The notes under the pieces: generated by a model
The model's input: the letters and a program-made list of their open reading frames with translations, nothing else
Told to the model about the DNA's origin: nothing
Database searches by the model: none
Made by a program: the position numbers and the translations under genes
Shown here: positions 7,839 to 16,149 of the stretch, piece by piece
How positions within the stretch are numbered: position 1 is the stretch's first letter
Layout of the letters: every line of letters starts with the position of its first letter
Source of the DNA: Mucilaginibacter yixingensis
Lineage (GTDB): Bacteria; Bacteroidota; Bacteroidia; Sphingobacteriales; Sphingobacteriaceae
Length of the DNA stretch: 64,000 nucleotides
Reading direction: 5' to 3'
Assembly (NCBI RefSeq): GCF_041080815.1
Contig: NZ_CP160205.1
Coordinates: forward strand, 4,712,001-4,776,000

Positions 7839-8792
7839 ATGATTAAAGTTAGCCAGCTGAGCAAACATTTCGGGACGGTTAAGGCGGTGGATGATATTAG
7901 TTTTGAGGTTCGCGAAGGCGAAACCCTGGCCCTGCTGGGCACCAGCGGCTGCGGCAAAACCACCACGCTTAAAACGCTGAACCGGCTGATAGAACCATCG
8001 GCAGGCACCATTGAAATTGCCGGACAAAATATACTGCAACAACAGCCCGAAACCCTGCGCCGCAGCATGGGCTACGTTTTGCAAAACACCGGGTTATTCC
8101 CGCACTATACTATTGCAGAAAACATTGCCGTTGTACCCCAACTGCAGGGCTGGGACAAAACAAAAACCGATGCCCGCGCCCGCGAGCTGATGGAGAAACT
8201 ACACCTCTCCCCAGATCTGCTTTCGGCCTATCCTCGTCAACTGAGTGGCGGGCAACAACAACGCGTGGGGCTGGCCCGCGCCCTGGCTGCTGATCCACCG
8301 ATTTTACTGATGGACGAACCTTTCGGCGCGCTGGACAACGTTACGCGCACCAAAATTCAGGCTGAGTTTAAACAGCTGGACGAGCTGACCCGCAAAACCA
8401 TCATCATGGTAACGCACGATGTGCAGGAGGCTTTTGACCTGGCCGACCGCATTTGCCTGATGGACAAGGGCCGTATTGTACAACTGGGCGCCCCTGCCGA
8501 TCTGCTTTTTAAACCAGCCAACACGTTTGTAAAAGAGTTTCTGGCCGGCCAGCAAATGCAACTGGAATTAAGGACCACCAACATCAATAACCTATGGGAG
8601 CTATTGCCAGATGTACCTGCCCTCTCCGCAGCGTTTATGCCCAAAAGCACTACAGTTTGGGCACTGATGGAGATTCTGAAAAATCAACCGGCTATCAGCT
8701 TTCAAAAAAACAAGCAGGTTAAAACCATCAACTTTGAGCAGCTCATGAGCGCGTTCTATCAGTACCGCAAAGGAGGCTATAGCCATGAATGA
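7839..8792 (+). CDS. egtV: ABC transporter ATPase, EgtV/OpuCA-like
   Basis: A protein of 317 residues with Walker A GTSGCGKT (34-41), Q-loop near VLQNTGLFPH, signature LSGGQQQ (135-141), Walker B LLMDE (156-160), D-loop ALD and switch His193 (VTHD). It belongs to the quaternary-amine/osmoprotectant importer family (OpuCA, ProV, EgtV). The C-terminal 80 residues do not show a clear CBS pair as in OpuCA. It overlaps the permease gene by 8 bp. Co-location with egtB and egtD points to ergothioneine rather than glycine betaine as substrate, as described for the EgtUV transporter of pneumococcus and Helicobacter. The symbol rests on context, not on binding residues. Confidence 0.8.
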   Translation: MIKVSQLSKHFGTVKAVDDISFEVREGETLALLGTSGCGKTTTLKTLNRLIEPSAGTIEIAGQNILQQQPETLRRSMGYVLQNTGLFPHYTIAENIAVVPQLQGWDKTKTDARARELMEKLHLSPDLLSAYPRQLSGGQQQRVGLARALAADPPILLMDEPFGALDNVTRTKIQAEFKQLDELTRKTIIMVTHDVQEAFDLADRICLMDKGRIVQLGAPADLLFKPANTFVKEFLAGQQMQLELRTTNINNLWELLPDVPALSAAFMPKSTTVWALMEILKNQPAISFQKNKQVKTINFEQLMSAFYQYRKGGYSHE

Positions 8793-10353
8793 GCAGCAAC
8801 AAACCCTGTGGGGCTTTATGAGCGAGCAAAGCGATAAGCTGCTCAGCCAAACGCTGGAACATATCGGCCTCACGTTTATCTCACTCCTCATCGCCGTGCT
8901 GATTGGCTTGCCTCTGGGTATTTTAATTGCGCGCAGGCAGCGTCTGTCGGGCCCGGTGCTGGGCGTGGCGGGCATCTTGCAAACCATCCCCAGTATTGCC
9001 CTGCTGGGCTTTATGATCCCGGTGCTGGGTATCGGCCCAAAACCTGCCATTGCGGCGTTGTTTATTTATGCGCTGCTACCCATCATCCGCAATACCTATA
9101 CGGGCATTTTAGGGGTCGATGCAGCTATTGCAGAGGCCGCCACGGCCATGGGCATGAGTAAGCGCCAAAGACTATTAAAAGTAGAGTTACCGCTGGCTAT
9201 GCCGGTCATATTAGCCGGCATCCGTACCGCCACGGTTATTAACGTGGGCGTTGCTACGCTGGCCTCCTACATTGCCGCCGGTGGTTTAGGCGAGTTTATC
9301 TTCGGAGGCATCTCGCTCAACAACACCAATATGATTCTGGCAGGAGCCATTCCGGCCGCGCTACTGGCTATTATTTTTGATTTCCTGCTATCGCGACTGC
9401 AAAAGATCAACCTGAAGAAAATTAAAACCGCTACTGCCACCTCCGCCTTGCTACTGCTTTTTGCATCGTTCTACTTCATCCCCTCTGCCTATGGCGGCAA
9501 ACTTACCGCCGGTTTTACACCGGAGTTTATGGGGCGACAAGACGGCAACTTAGGCCTTCATTCGGTTTATGGACTAAAACTCCACACCATTGTCATCAGC
9601 GATGCCGTGATGTACAAAGCGGCCTATCAAAAGGCGCTGGATGTAATTAGCGGGTACTCTACCGACGGTCGCCTGAAGGCTTTTAATCTTATCGTGTTGA
9701 AAGATGATAAAAACATTTTTCCACCATACTATGCTGCGCCCATTGTGCGCGATGATGCATTGAAACATTTTCATCAATTAGAAAAAACACTCAATCTACT
9801 ATCGGGCCACATCAATGATTCGGTAATGACCGAATTAAATTACCGTACCGATTACCTGCACCAAACACCCGAACGTGTGGCTAAAGATTTCCTGGCAGCA
9901 CAGGGACTTTACAAACCTTCGCGCAACGGACATAGCGGCACGGTACGCATCGGCTCCAAAATTTTTGGCGAGCAATACATCCTGGCCAATATGTACAGCA
10001 TGCTGATTAAGGGCAATACCGATTATGACGTATCGGTAAAAAGCGGATTGGGCGGCACGCTCATTTGCTTCAATGCCATCAATAACAACCAGATTGATTT
10101 TTACCCTGAATATACCGGCACCGGCTTGCTGGCCATTCTGCAGCCGGATGCGAAAACTGTCACTCGGCTGACAACAAATAAAGATTCGACTTATAACTTC
10201 GTGAAAACCGAGTTTGAAAAACGCTATCACATCAGTTGGTTAAAACCCATTGGGTTCAATAATTCGTATGCATTAATGATGCGCCAAAAACAGAGCGATG
10301 ATTTGCGTGTTAAAACAATTACAGAACTAAAGAACTACCTGGATAGGAAATAA
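8785..10353 (+). CDS. egtU: EgtU/OpuC-type permease fused to a circularly permuted substrate-binding domain
   Basis: A protein of 522 residues. Residues about 20-205 form a BPD-type permease with the EAA loop (EAATAMGMSKRQRLLKVELP, 117-136). A further helix at about 220-236 leads to a periplasmic substrate-binding domain (239-522). In OpuCC and pneumococcal EgtU the binding domain runs IGSK...PEYTGT...GFNN first and AGFTPEF...DDK.FPPY...LNY second. Here the order is reversed: AGFTPEFMGRQDG (242-254), LKDDKNIFPPYYAAP (305-319) and LNYRTD come first, then VRIGSK (387-392), YPEYTGTG (440-447) and IGFNNSYAL (489-497). The protein ends at KTITELKNYLDRK, where the canonical protein would join to the AGFTPEF segment. 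Import of ergothioneine or a related betaine is inferred from the neighbours. Confidence 0.85.
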   Translation: MNEQQQTLWGFMSEQSDKLLSQTLEHIGLTFISLLIAVLIGLPLGILIARRQRLSGPVLGVAGILQTIPSIALLGFMIPVLGIGPKPAIAALFIYALLPIIRNTYTGILGVDAAIAEAATAMGMSKRQRLLKVELPLAMPVILAGIRTATVINVGVATLASYIAAGGLGEFIFGGISLNNTNMILAGAIPAALLAIIFDFLLSRLQKINLKKIKTATATSALLLLFASFYFIPSAYGGKLTAGFTPEFMGRQDGNLGLHSVYGLKLHTIVISDAVMYKAAYQKALDVISGYSTDGRLKAFNLIVLKDDKNIFPPYYAAPIVRDDALKHFHQLEKTLNLLSGHINDSVMTELNYRTDYLHQTPERVAKDFLAAQGLYKPSRNGHSGTVRIGSKIFGEQYILANMYSMLIKGNTDYDVSVKSGLGGTLICFNAINNNQIDFYPEYTGTGLLAILQPDAKTVTRLTTNKDSTYNFVKTEFEKRYHISWLKPIGFNNSYALMMRQKQSDDLRVKTITELKNYLDRK

Positions 10354-11502
10354 ATGGACCTGATTGACTGTTACAGGGCGGTGCGCCGTCATACTGAAAG
10401 CATTTGCAGTCACCTGCAAACCGAGGACTACGTTGTGCAGCCCGTGGCAGATGTGAGCCCACCTAAATGGCATCTGGGCCATACCACCTGGTTTTTTGAG
10501 ACCTTTATTTTGAAGCCATACCTGATGGGCTACCAGGAGTATGATGCTGATTATAACTTCGTTTTCAACAGTTATTATGAATCGGTCGGCGCGCGGGTAA
10601 TCCGCACAGATCGAGGAAATCTGAGCCGACCCTCTGTACAAGACATTTACCGCTATCGCGAGCATGTAGATAAAGCCATGGAAAGCTTCCTTTGCGCAGA
10701 GCCATCTGCCGAAGTAAAAGAGCTACTCATCCTTGGCTTTAACCATGAGCAGCAACACCAGGAGTTGTTGTATACCGATATCAAATATATCCTGGGCAAC
10801 AACCCGCTGTTTCCTGCTTATGATAGACAATATCTATCACCAAAGGCAGATCATATAGACGGTGCGTGGATCAAGACCAACGAAGGCATTTATGAAGTAG
10901 GCCATCAGGGCGAAGGCTTTTGTTTTGACAACGAATTGAACCGCCACAAGGTGTATCTGAACGCTTTTGAGATCAGTCCGAACCTGGTTACCAATGCCGA
11001 GTATCTGGAGTTTGTCAACGCAGGCGGCTACCAGGATTTCCGTCACTGGCACATGGAAGGCTGGGCCTGGGTAAATGACCAGAAGGTTGAAGCCCCCATG
11101 TACTGGTACCAGATTGATGGCGAGTGGCACCACTACACCTATCACGGCCTGGAACCCGTACGCCCGCATGAGCCGGTTTGCCATATCAGCTATTACGAGG
11201 CTTACGCCTATGCCCAATGGCGCGGCCTGCGCCTGCCTACCGAGTTTGAGTGGGAAGTGGCAGCAACGCAATTTAAATGGGGCAAGGCCTGGGAGTGGAC
11301 CGAAAGCGCGTACCTGCCCTACCCCGGTTTTGTAAAAGCGCCCGGCGCCATTGGCGAGTATAACGGCAAATTTATGGTGAACCAAAAAGTGCTGCGCGGC
11401 GCATCAGAAGTTACACCGCCGGGACACGAACGCATCACCTACCGCAACTTTTTCCACCCGCATTTGCGATGGCAGTTTACGGGAATCAGACTAGCCAAAT
11501 AA
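10354..11502 (+). CDS. egtB: EgtB-type sulfoxide synthase (ergothioneine biosynthesis)
   Basis: A protein of 382 residues. An N-terminal DinB-like four-helix bundle carries the Fe(II) ligands, with WHLGH giving His43 and HEQQHQE giving His131 and His135, matching the HX3HXE motif of EgtB. The C-terminal formylglycine-generating-enzyme-like domain has RLPTEFEWE and the typical ending RNFFHPHLRWQFTGIRLA. EgtB joins the imidazole C2 of hercynine to a cysteine-type thiol with O2. The ATG directly follows the stop of the transporter gene. No EgtA (glutamate-cysteine ligase) or EgtC (amidohydrolase) lies in this operon, so free cysteine may be the sulfur donor, as known for some EgtB lineages; that is inference. 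The segment between RLPTEFEWE and the WEW block is short compared with longer EgtBs. Confidence 0.92.
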   Translation: MDLIDCYRAVRRHTESICSHLQTEDYVVQPVADVSPPKWHLGHTTWFFETFILKPYLMGYQEYDADYNFVFNSYYESVGARVIRTDRGNLSRPSVQDIYRYREHVDKAMESFLCAEPSAEVKELLILGFNHEQQHQELLYTDIKYILGNNPLFPAYDRQYLSPKADHIDGAWIKTNEGIYEVGHQGEGFCFDNELNRHKVYLNAFEISPNLVTNAEYLEFVNAGGYQDFRHWHMEGWAWVNDQKVEAPMYWYQIDGEWHHYTYHGLEPVRPHEPVCHISYYEAYAYAQWRGLRLPTEFEWEVAATQFKWGKAWEWTESAYLPYPGFVKAPGAIGEYNGKFMVNQKVLRGASEVTPPGHERITYRNFFHPHLRWQFTGIRLAK

Positions 11503-11523
11503 ACACACACCACCATCAAACTT

Positions 11524-12504
11524 ATGGAAGTATTAATGAGAACCCGCAGAGTTGAACATACCGACAGAACGCAGTTTTTTGACGACACCGTCAATGGCTT
11601 GCAGTCTGTGCCCAAGCATCTCGACTCTAAATATTTTTATGATGCAGAGGGCGACAAGCTCTTTCAGCAGATTATGGATTGTGACGAGTATTACCTCACC
11701 AACTGCGAAATGGAGATCTTTACCCAGCAAACAGAAACGCTGGCCAATGTGGTGATGGATGGCAGCGCGTTCGATCTGATTGAATTGGGCGCCGGCGATG
11801 CCACCAAAAGCAGTCACCTGCTGCGTGAGTTACTGCGCCAGCAGGCAGAGTTTACCTACATGCCCATAGATATCTCGAGTCATATCATTTCTCATTTGAA
11901 CGCCACGCTGCCGCTCTCGTTGCCTGGTCTGAAAATAAAAGGACTGAATGGCGAGTATTTCCACATGCTCAGTAAGGCGGCTAAAATATCAAACCGCCGC
12001 AAGGTGGTGCTGTTTATGGGTGCCAACATAGGCAATATGCCTCCCGCAAGTGCGCTGCACTTTTGCCAGGAAATGCGCAAACACCTCTCGCCCGGAGACA
12101 TGGTGGTGATTGGCTTCGACCTGAAAAAAAATCCGGAAACAGTCTTGGCTGCTTATAATGATAAAAGTGGCATCACCAAACGTTTCAACCTCAACCTGCT
12201 TACCCGCATTAACCGCGAACTAGGTGCCGATTTCAATCTGAATTGCTTTAAACACTACGCCACTTACGATCCGGAAAGCGGCGCCTGTAAAAGCTACCTC
12301 ATCAGCCTGAAAGAACAAACCGTGCGCATTCCCGATGGACCAACCATCAGCTTTGACGAGAACGAGTATATCTCCATGGAAATCTCTCAGAAATACACAC
12401 TGGCACAAGCGGCAGATTTTGCCACCCAGTCTGGCTTTGAGCCGTTATTGAATTTTACCGATAGCAAAGAGTGGTTTATTGACGCGGTTTGGGTAGCGGA
12501 GTGA
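11524..12504 (+). CDS. egtD: EgtD, L-histidine N-alpha-methyltransferase
   Basis: A protein of 326 residues that opens with the family block PKHLDSKYFYDAEGDKLF and YYLTNCE, followed by the SAM-binding ELGAGDATKSSHLL, then VLFMGANIGN and VIGFDLKKN. It trimethylates histidine to hercynine, the substrate of EgtB immediately upstream. ATGs at 11524 and 11536 are both plausible; the gap to egtB is 21 bp or more. It is the last gene of the operon. A palindromic repeat at 12531-12637 follows and may form the 3' end. No EgtE-like C-S lyase is encoded nearby. Confidence 0.93.
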   Translation: MEVLMRTRRVEHTDRTQFFDDTVNGLQSVPKHLDSKYFYDAEGDKLFQQIMDCDEYYLTNCEMEIFTQQTETLANVVMDGSAFDLIELGAGDATKSSHLLRELLRQQAEFTYMPIDISSHIISHLNATLPLSLPGLKIKGLNGEYFHMLSKAAKISNRRKVVLFMGANIGNMPPASALHFCQEMRKHLSPGDMVVIGFDLKKNPETVLAAYNDKSGITKRFNLNLLTRINRELGADFNLNCFKHYATYDPESGACKSYLISLKEQTVRIPDGPTISFDENEYISMEISQKYTLAQAADFATQSGFEPLLNFTDSKEWFIDAVWVAE

Positions 12505-12530
12505 GTGACAACTGCTGAAGAATTTGAAAA

Positions 12531-12637
12531 AGGGGTGTCACCCTGAGCCTGTCGAAGGGCGCGTGAAGGCCTGAGCGTAAAACAAGACACGAAGCTGGGC
12601 CTGCGCACATGTTTAGACAGGCTCAACATGACACCCG
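12531..12637. repeat. Long intergenic palindrome (GGGTGTCA...TGACACCC)
   Basis: The ends GGGTGTCA and TGACACCC are perfect inverted copies, and inside them TGAGCCTGTC (12544-12553) pairs with GACAGGCTCA (12615-12624). The middle is partly palindromic. The same boundary style (TGTCA...TGACA) recurs at 16150, 19305, 29150, 29236, 32388 and 37103. It probably acts as a transcript end after egtD and is mobile by an unknown route. Confidence 0.8.
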
Positions 12638-12708
12638 TTTTGTTTGTATACTACACCAAAAAACTCCTGCACTTAGAATACCGGGCTAAACTTTAATTTA
12701 AATCGTTT

Positions 12709-14286
12709 CTAATCGCCCTCTTCCCTTCGCTTATTCAATTTAAACCCTATAGTCAACTGCAATTGATTGCCACCCGATGTATAGCTCCCCAAATCAGAGC
12801 TTACTTTCTGTGGCTTCAAAGGATGCAGGTAGGTCGCTTCAAACAAAAAGCGATTATAATGTAGCGCCACCCCGGCCGAGATTCCGAAATTAATTTTAGC
12901 CTCATATTTAGTACCTCCCAACGTGTTCATGGTTTTGGCAAAATAGGCGCTGTCTTTACGAATAGTGTCCGGACTAAGCTTGCTGCTACCCCTGGCTTGC
13001 CTGATAGGCAAACTGACCACACCCCCGGCCTTGATCCGCAGATTTTCCGTAGCCTTATATTCAAGGTAAACCGGTATCTGGGCACTATATACCGTTCGCG
13101 AATCATTAATGGTAAGTATTTTGGGCAAGGTATCTTTCTTACTCTCGTTTTTGTGGGTATAACTACCATTCAATTTCTGCGGATTAAACAAGCGCACCTG
13201 CGCGTTGATAGCCCACCTGCTCCGCACATCAAAACTCACAAAAGCGCCTGGTGAAATATCGCCCAGGCCAGATGCTCCCGGTAAGCCTGTGCCAATCAAC
13301 AGGCCCCAATCAACATTTGTGGGTGTTGATTGTCCCGAGCCTGGGGTTTTAATTGACTTCACTTTGGGCTCTTTTATTTTTGAAACCTTTAGCTTACTTA
13401 ACCGGCCCAATGGCCTTGTTGTCAAAATTAAGTTAGGCGCGGCACCGGATATCGGTACATCTCTCCAACCCATAAACGACGAACTTACTGTACGCCAATC
13501 ATCCGGTTGAGCAACCAATGGTTGCCATGCAGCAGACGGATCATTAAGTAAGCCACCTTGTACACCATTACTGTTTGCTGTTGCCCCTCCCGATCCATCG
13601 GCTGCTTTGCCTTGCCTATCATTGTCTTTAGTACCGTAAGCTGCAGATTGATAACCGGCTATCTGCCCGCCAGGCTGCATATAGTTTATTCCATTTACCT
13701 GACGGTGATGTCCACCCGGCGATGCCTGTATGCCGGCTTGATGTACCGATGATGGGCCCCCAACCAAAACAGATGTTTGCCCCGCGCTTGAAGCATTAGT
13801 TTGGCCAACACTATTGGTTACAACAAGACGCTTACCGCCAGCAACCATCACCGCATTAACCTGCCCTGTTGAACCATTCGCCGAAGCGGTATTCACATTG
13901 ACGTTAGCAGTATCTGTATGCGCTGATACACTATTGTCCGGATTCTGTATCTGGGCTGTTTGTACAGAGTCAAGCTGACGCTGATTGGTCATCGGCTCAA
14001 TCACTTTAACACTATCGTGCTGTTTCTTATCTTTTAGCTTAGGCGAAGCATGATGCACCGCAACATAAACCAGCGCAGCCACGCCCGGCGTTAGCAAAGC
14101 AGCAGTAATAGTTTTAAAGCCTGTTCCTTTTAAAAATTTGAGAGCAGATGACGGCGGATGTGTTACCGGCAGGTGCTGATTCAGCATCTGCTGCATCTGT
14201 ACCCAGTCGGCCGCAGCGTCGGTGTTTACCGGCAGCTCATCGCGTTTCTTTTGCCAAAGTTTAAGGTATTGCGTTAAGCTTTTCAT
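12709..14286 (-). CDS. Membrane-anchored protein with beta-barrel-like C-terminus, likely partner of the adjacent ECF sigma factor
   Basis: A protein of 525 residues. The first 55 residues are polar and presumably cytoplasmic, followed by one membrane helix (about 57-78, within ITAALLTPGVAALVYVAV), a Gly/Ser/Thr/Asn-rich linker of about 200 residues, and a C-terminal 200 residues with alternating strands and a terminal LQLTIGFKLN, as in outer-membrane-barrel-type proteins. The start overlaps the stop of the sigma gene (ATGA), a common sigma/anti-sigma layout. A canonical FecR domain is not recognisable. The N-terminus may bind the sigma factor; this is inference. Confidence 0.65.
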   Translation of the reverse strand: MKSLTQYLKLWQKKRDELPVNTDAAADWVQMQQMLNQHLPVTHPPSSALKFLKGTGFKTITAALLTPGVAALVYVAVHHASPKLKDKKQHDSVKVIEPMTNQRQLDSVQTAQIQNPDNSVSAHTDTANVNVNTASANGSTGQVNAVMVAGGKRLVVTNSVGQTNASSAGQTSVLVGGPSSVHQAGIQASPGGHHRQVNGINYMQPGGQIAGYQSAAYGTKDNDRQGKAADGSGGATANSNGVQGGLLNDPSAAWQPLVAQPDDWRTVSSSFMGWRDVPISGAAPNLILTTRPLGRLSKLKVSKIKEPKVKSIKTPGSGQSTPTNVDWGLLIGTGLPGASGLGDISPGAFVSFDVRSRWAINAQVRLFNPQKLNGSYTHKNESKKDTLPKILTINDSRTVYSAQIPVYLEYKATENLRIKAGGVVSLPIRQARGSSKLSPDTIRKDSAYFAKTMNTLGGTKYEAKINFGISAGVALHYNRFLFEATYLHPLKPQKVSSDLGSYTSGGNQLQLTIGFKLNKRREEGD

Positions 14287-14864
14287 TTCTCACTCCTTTC
14301 TTTTGGCTTACCGGCGTTTTGATCTGCTTTTTGGAGCAGCACCCGTAGTTTACTTTTTGCTTCGGCTAAGTGCCACCTTGATGTTCCTTCGCTAATATTA
14401 AGTTGTTCGCTAATCTCTTTATGACTAAACCCGTCAATTACAGATAGGTTAAAAACGGTTTGCGTGGCATAGGGCAGCGTACGGACCTGCGTCAGTATAT
14501 CTGCAAATTGCAACCGTTCTAATGCTTCAGGAGGGATAAAAAAATCGTCGGTATCCAGCGGCTGGTCGTCTATCCGTTCAAACTTCAGCTCCTGTCTAAA
14601 CAGGTCTATGGCTGTATAGATCATAATCTTGCGGATCCAGCCGCCCAGTTCACCTTTCCGGATATCAAAGCTGCGGATAGATTGAAACACCTTCAAAAAA
14701 CCGGCATTGAAGGCCTCACGGGCCAGGCCATCATCGGGCAGGTAGTTCAAACATACGCGCAGCATATCGGCATAGAAGAGTTTGTACAGCTCTTCCTGTG
14801 CTTTGCGATCGTTGTCGATACATCCTTTTACCAGCTTCTCGAGGCGCTTTCCGGAAATGTTCAT
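14283..14864 (-). CDS. ECF-type RNA polymerase sigma factor
   Basis: A protein of 193 residues. Region 2 lies at about 25-95 (YKLFYADMLRVCLNYLPDD, then GGWIRKIMIYTAIDLFRQEL). Region 4 is a helix-turn-helix, GFSHKEISEQLNISEGTSRW (residues about 145-164). Size and layout fit the ECF family that governs envelope functions in Bacteroidota. It is co-transcribed with the membrane-anchored partner through a 4-bp overlap. A near-consensus -7 box (TATCTTTA on the minus strand, about 14880-14888) lies close to the start, suggesting a very short leader. Confidence 0.85.
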   Translation of the reverse strand: MNISGKRLEKLVKGCIDNDRKAQEELYKLFYADMLRVCLNYLPDDGLAREAFNAGFLKVFQSIRSFDIRKGELGGWIRKIMIYTAIDLFRQELKFERIDDQPLDTDDFFIPPEALERLQFADILTQVRTLPYATQTVFNLSVIDGFSHKEISEQLNISEGTSRWHLAEAKSKLRVLLQKADQNAGKPKERSEK

Positions 14865-15012
14865 TCGTTAGATAAGGCTCTGTAAAGATACCCTGAAAAC
14901 CGCACTTCGCAGAAAGCAGAACAAACGTTGGGTAGAAACAAAAAAAAATTAGCCCGCAAAACAATTGCAGATCAAGCAGACAGATCAGGAAAGGAGCCAG
15001 GCCGATACTATC

Positions 15013-15825
15013 TCATTTTCTTAAAACATAATACACACTATGCGGCGCAATGCGCTTTAAGCGGCGGGTGGCATGATACTGTAAATTCCAGGCCGATAGT
15101 TTAGACAGCAAACGATCAGCCTGTAAATAAACCTTAAACGTATAAATGGGCAATTTAAATACCCTACCCCAGGCACGTTGCACAAAGGCTGTCATGGTAA
15201 AGCACAGGCCTTCGTTGAGCACTTTCAGGTTCAAATCACTAATCATATTACGAAAAAGCGACAAGGGAATACCACGCTCGTTCGGGGTTAGTCCGGCTCG
15301 CGGCTGCCGCCAATCGCCCATAGAAACCACCGGCTCGCGCAGCAGTATAAAGCCGCCTGGTTTAGTTACCCTGCAAAGCTCTGCCAATACAAAAGACACA
15401 TTGGGGATGTGGTGCAGCGTACCAAAGCAGGTAACCAGATCAAAATAACCATCGGGATAATCTATTTTGCCTGAAACAGCCGGGGCACTGTACACCGGCT
15501 TTAATGTGCCAATTTGTGCCGACCGCAAATTTCCAGATGGTTCGATGATATACAGGCTATCAATGCGGTCAATAATCGGATGGAACTCGTGCCCCCAGGC
15601 TGCGCCCAAACCCAGCACATTTTTAAACCGTTGGCCACCCAGGTACCGATAGCCATACATGCAATTGAGTGCGTGGTAGGTGTAACGGTATGTGGAGGCG
15701 TCTTTACTGCCCAGATCAGCATAAGCCTCGCGCTCGGCATCGTACCAATGTTGTATTTGCTGAGGCGTAAAATCGTCGCCATAAATGCAGCTACCGTTTA
15801 GGCAGGCTTCTATCAGGGCCTGCAT
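15013..15825 (-). CDS. Class I SAM-dependent methyltransferase
   Basis: A protein of 270 residues. A degenerate motif I (VLGLGAAWGHEF) is followed by an acidic strand IIEPSGNLR, then the post-I block YFDLVTCFGTLHHIPN and the motif III-like LCRVTKPGGFILLREPVV, all typical of the Methyltransf_11 fold. The substrate is unknown. It is preceded (1-bp TAATG overlap) by a small Cys-motif protein, so the two are co-translated. Confidence 0.78.
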   Translation of the reverse strand: MQALIEACLNGSCIYGDDFTPQQIQHWYDAEREAYADLGSKDASTYRYTYHALNCMYGYRYLGGQRFKNVLGLGAAWGHEFHPIIDRIDSLYIIEPSGNLRSAQIGTLKPVYSAPAVSGKIDYPDGYFDLVTCFGTLHHIPNVSFVLAELCRVTKPGGFILLREPVVSMGDWRQPRAGLTPNERGIPLSLFRNMISDLNLKVLNEGLCFTMTAFVQRAWGRVFKLPIYTFKVYLQADRLLSKLSAWNLQYHATRRLKRIAPHSVYYVLRK

Positions 15826-16049
15826 TATTGCTGTCTAAAACTGTTCCCGTAATAATCTGTAGGCAGCACAGTGGCAAACCCGGGCTGATCGGCAATAAAA
15901 ACATGCTTTGTTTTACCACAACGCCCGCAGGTACAAGTGGTTCTATACTCACCAACGGCAAAGTTTAACTGCGGCCAGCTGTGGCGACAGAATAATTGTT
16001 GATAGCGCTTTAAGCGTGGGTTGAGGTTTAAATGCAGTGCGATGTTCAT
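15825..16049 (-). CDS. Small zinc-ribbon-like protein
   Basis: A 74-residue protein with CTCGRCGK in the middle; a further Cys (FCRHSW) lies upstream, so one zinc site is plausible. Its stop overlaps the methyltransferase start. Function unknown. A run of 12 G at 16106-16117 lies about 57 bp upstream of its start and may affect its expression. Confidence 0.6.
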   Translation of the reverse strand: MNIALHLNLNPRLKRYQQLFCRHSWPQLNFAVGEYRTTCTCGRCGKTKHVFIADQPGFATVLPTDYYGNSFRQQ

Positions 16050-16105
16050 GGTTTAGCAATTGGAATTATACTCCTACTTCTAAAAATGAACGCGAAACGT
16101 TGGGT

Positions 16106-16117
16106 GGGGGGGGGGGG
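16106..16117. repeat. Homopolymer of 12 G
   Basis: An uninterrupted tract of 12 G between the zinc-ribbon gene (starting at 16049, minus strand) and a palindromic repeat. Such tracts are prone to slippage in replication. The exact length may also be a sequencing estimate. Confidence 0.8.
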
Positions 16118-16149
16118 AGAATTTATTTAAAGGTGAGATTTATAATTTC

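Noticed and set aside
7839..10353. Glycine betaine/choline osmoprotectant importer
   Set aside because: Possible from family alone, but egtB and egtD follow without a gap, so ergothioneine is the better reading. Not excluded.
10837..11385. 182-codon minus-strand open frame
   Set aside because: Antisense shadow of egtB, whose active-site motifs are unmistakable.
12387..12629. 80-codon frame with an LRQAQGD-type repeat-derived sequence
   Set aside because: It is the translation of the palindromic repeat at 12531-12637 joined to egtD antisense sequence; typical of false genes over such repeats.
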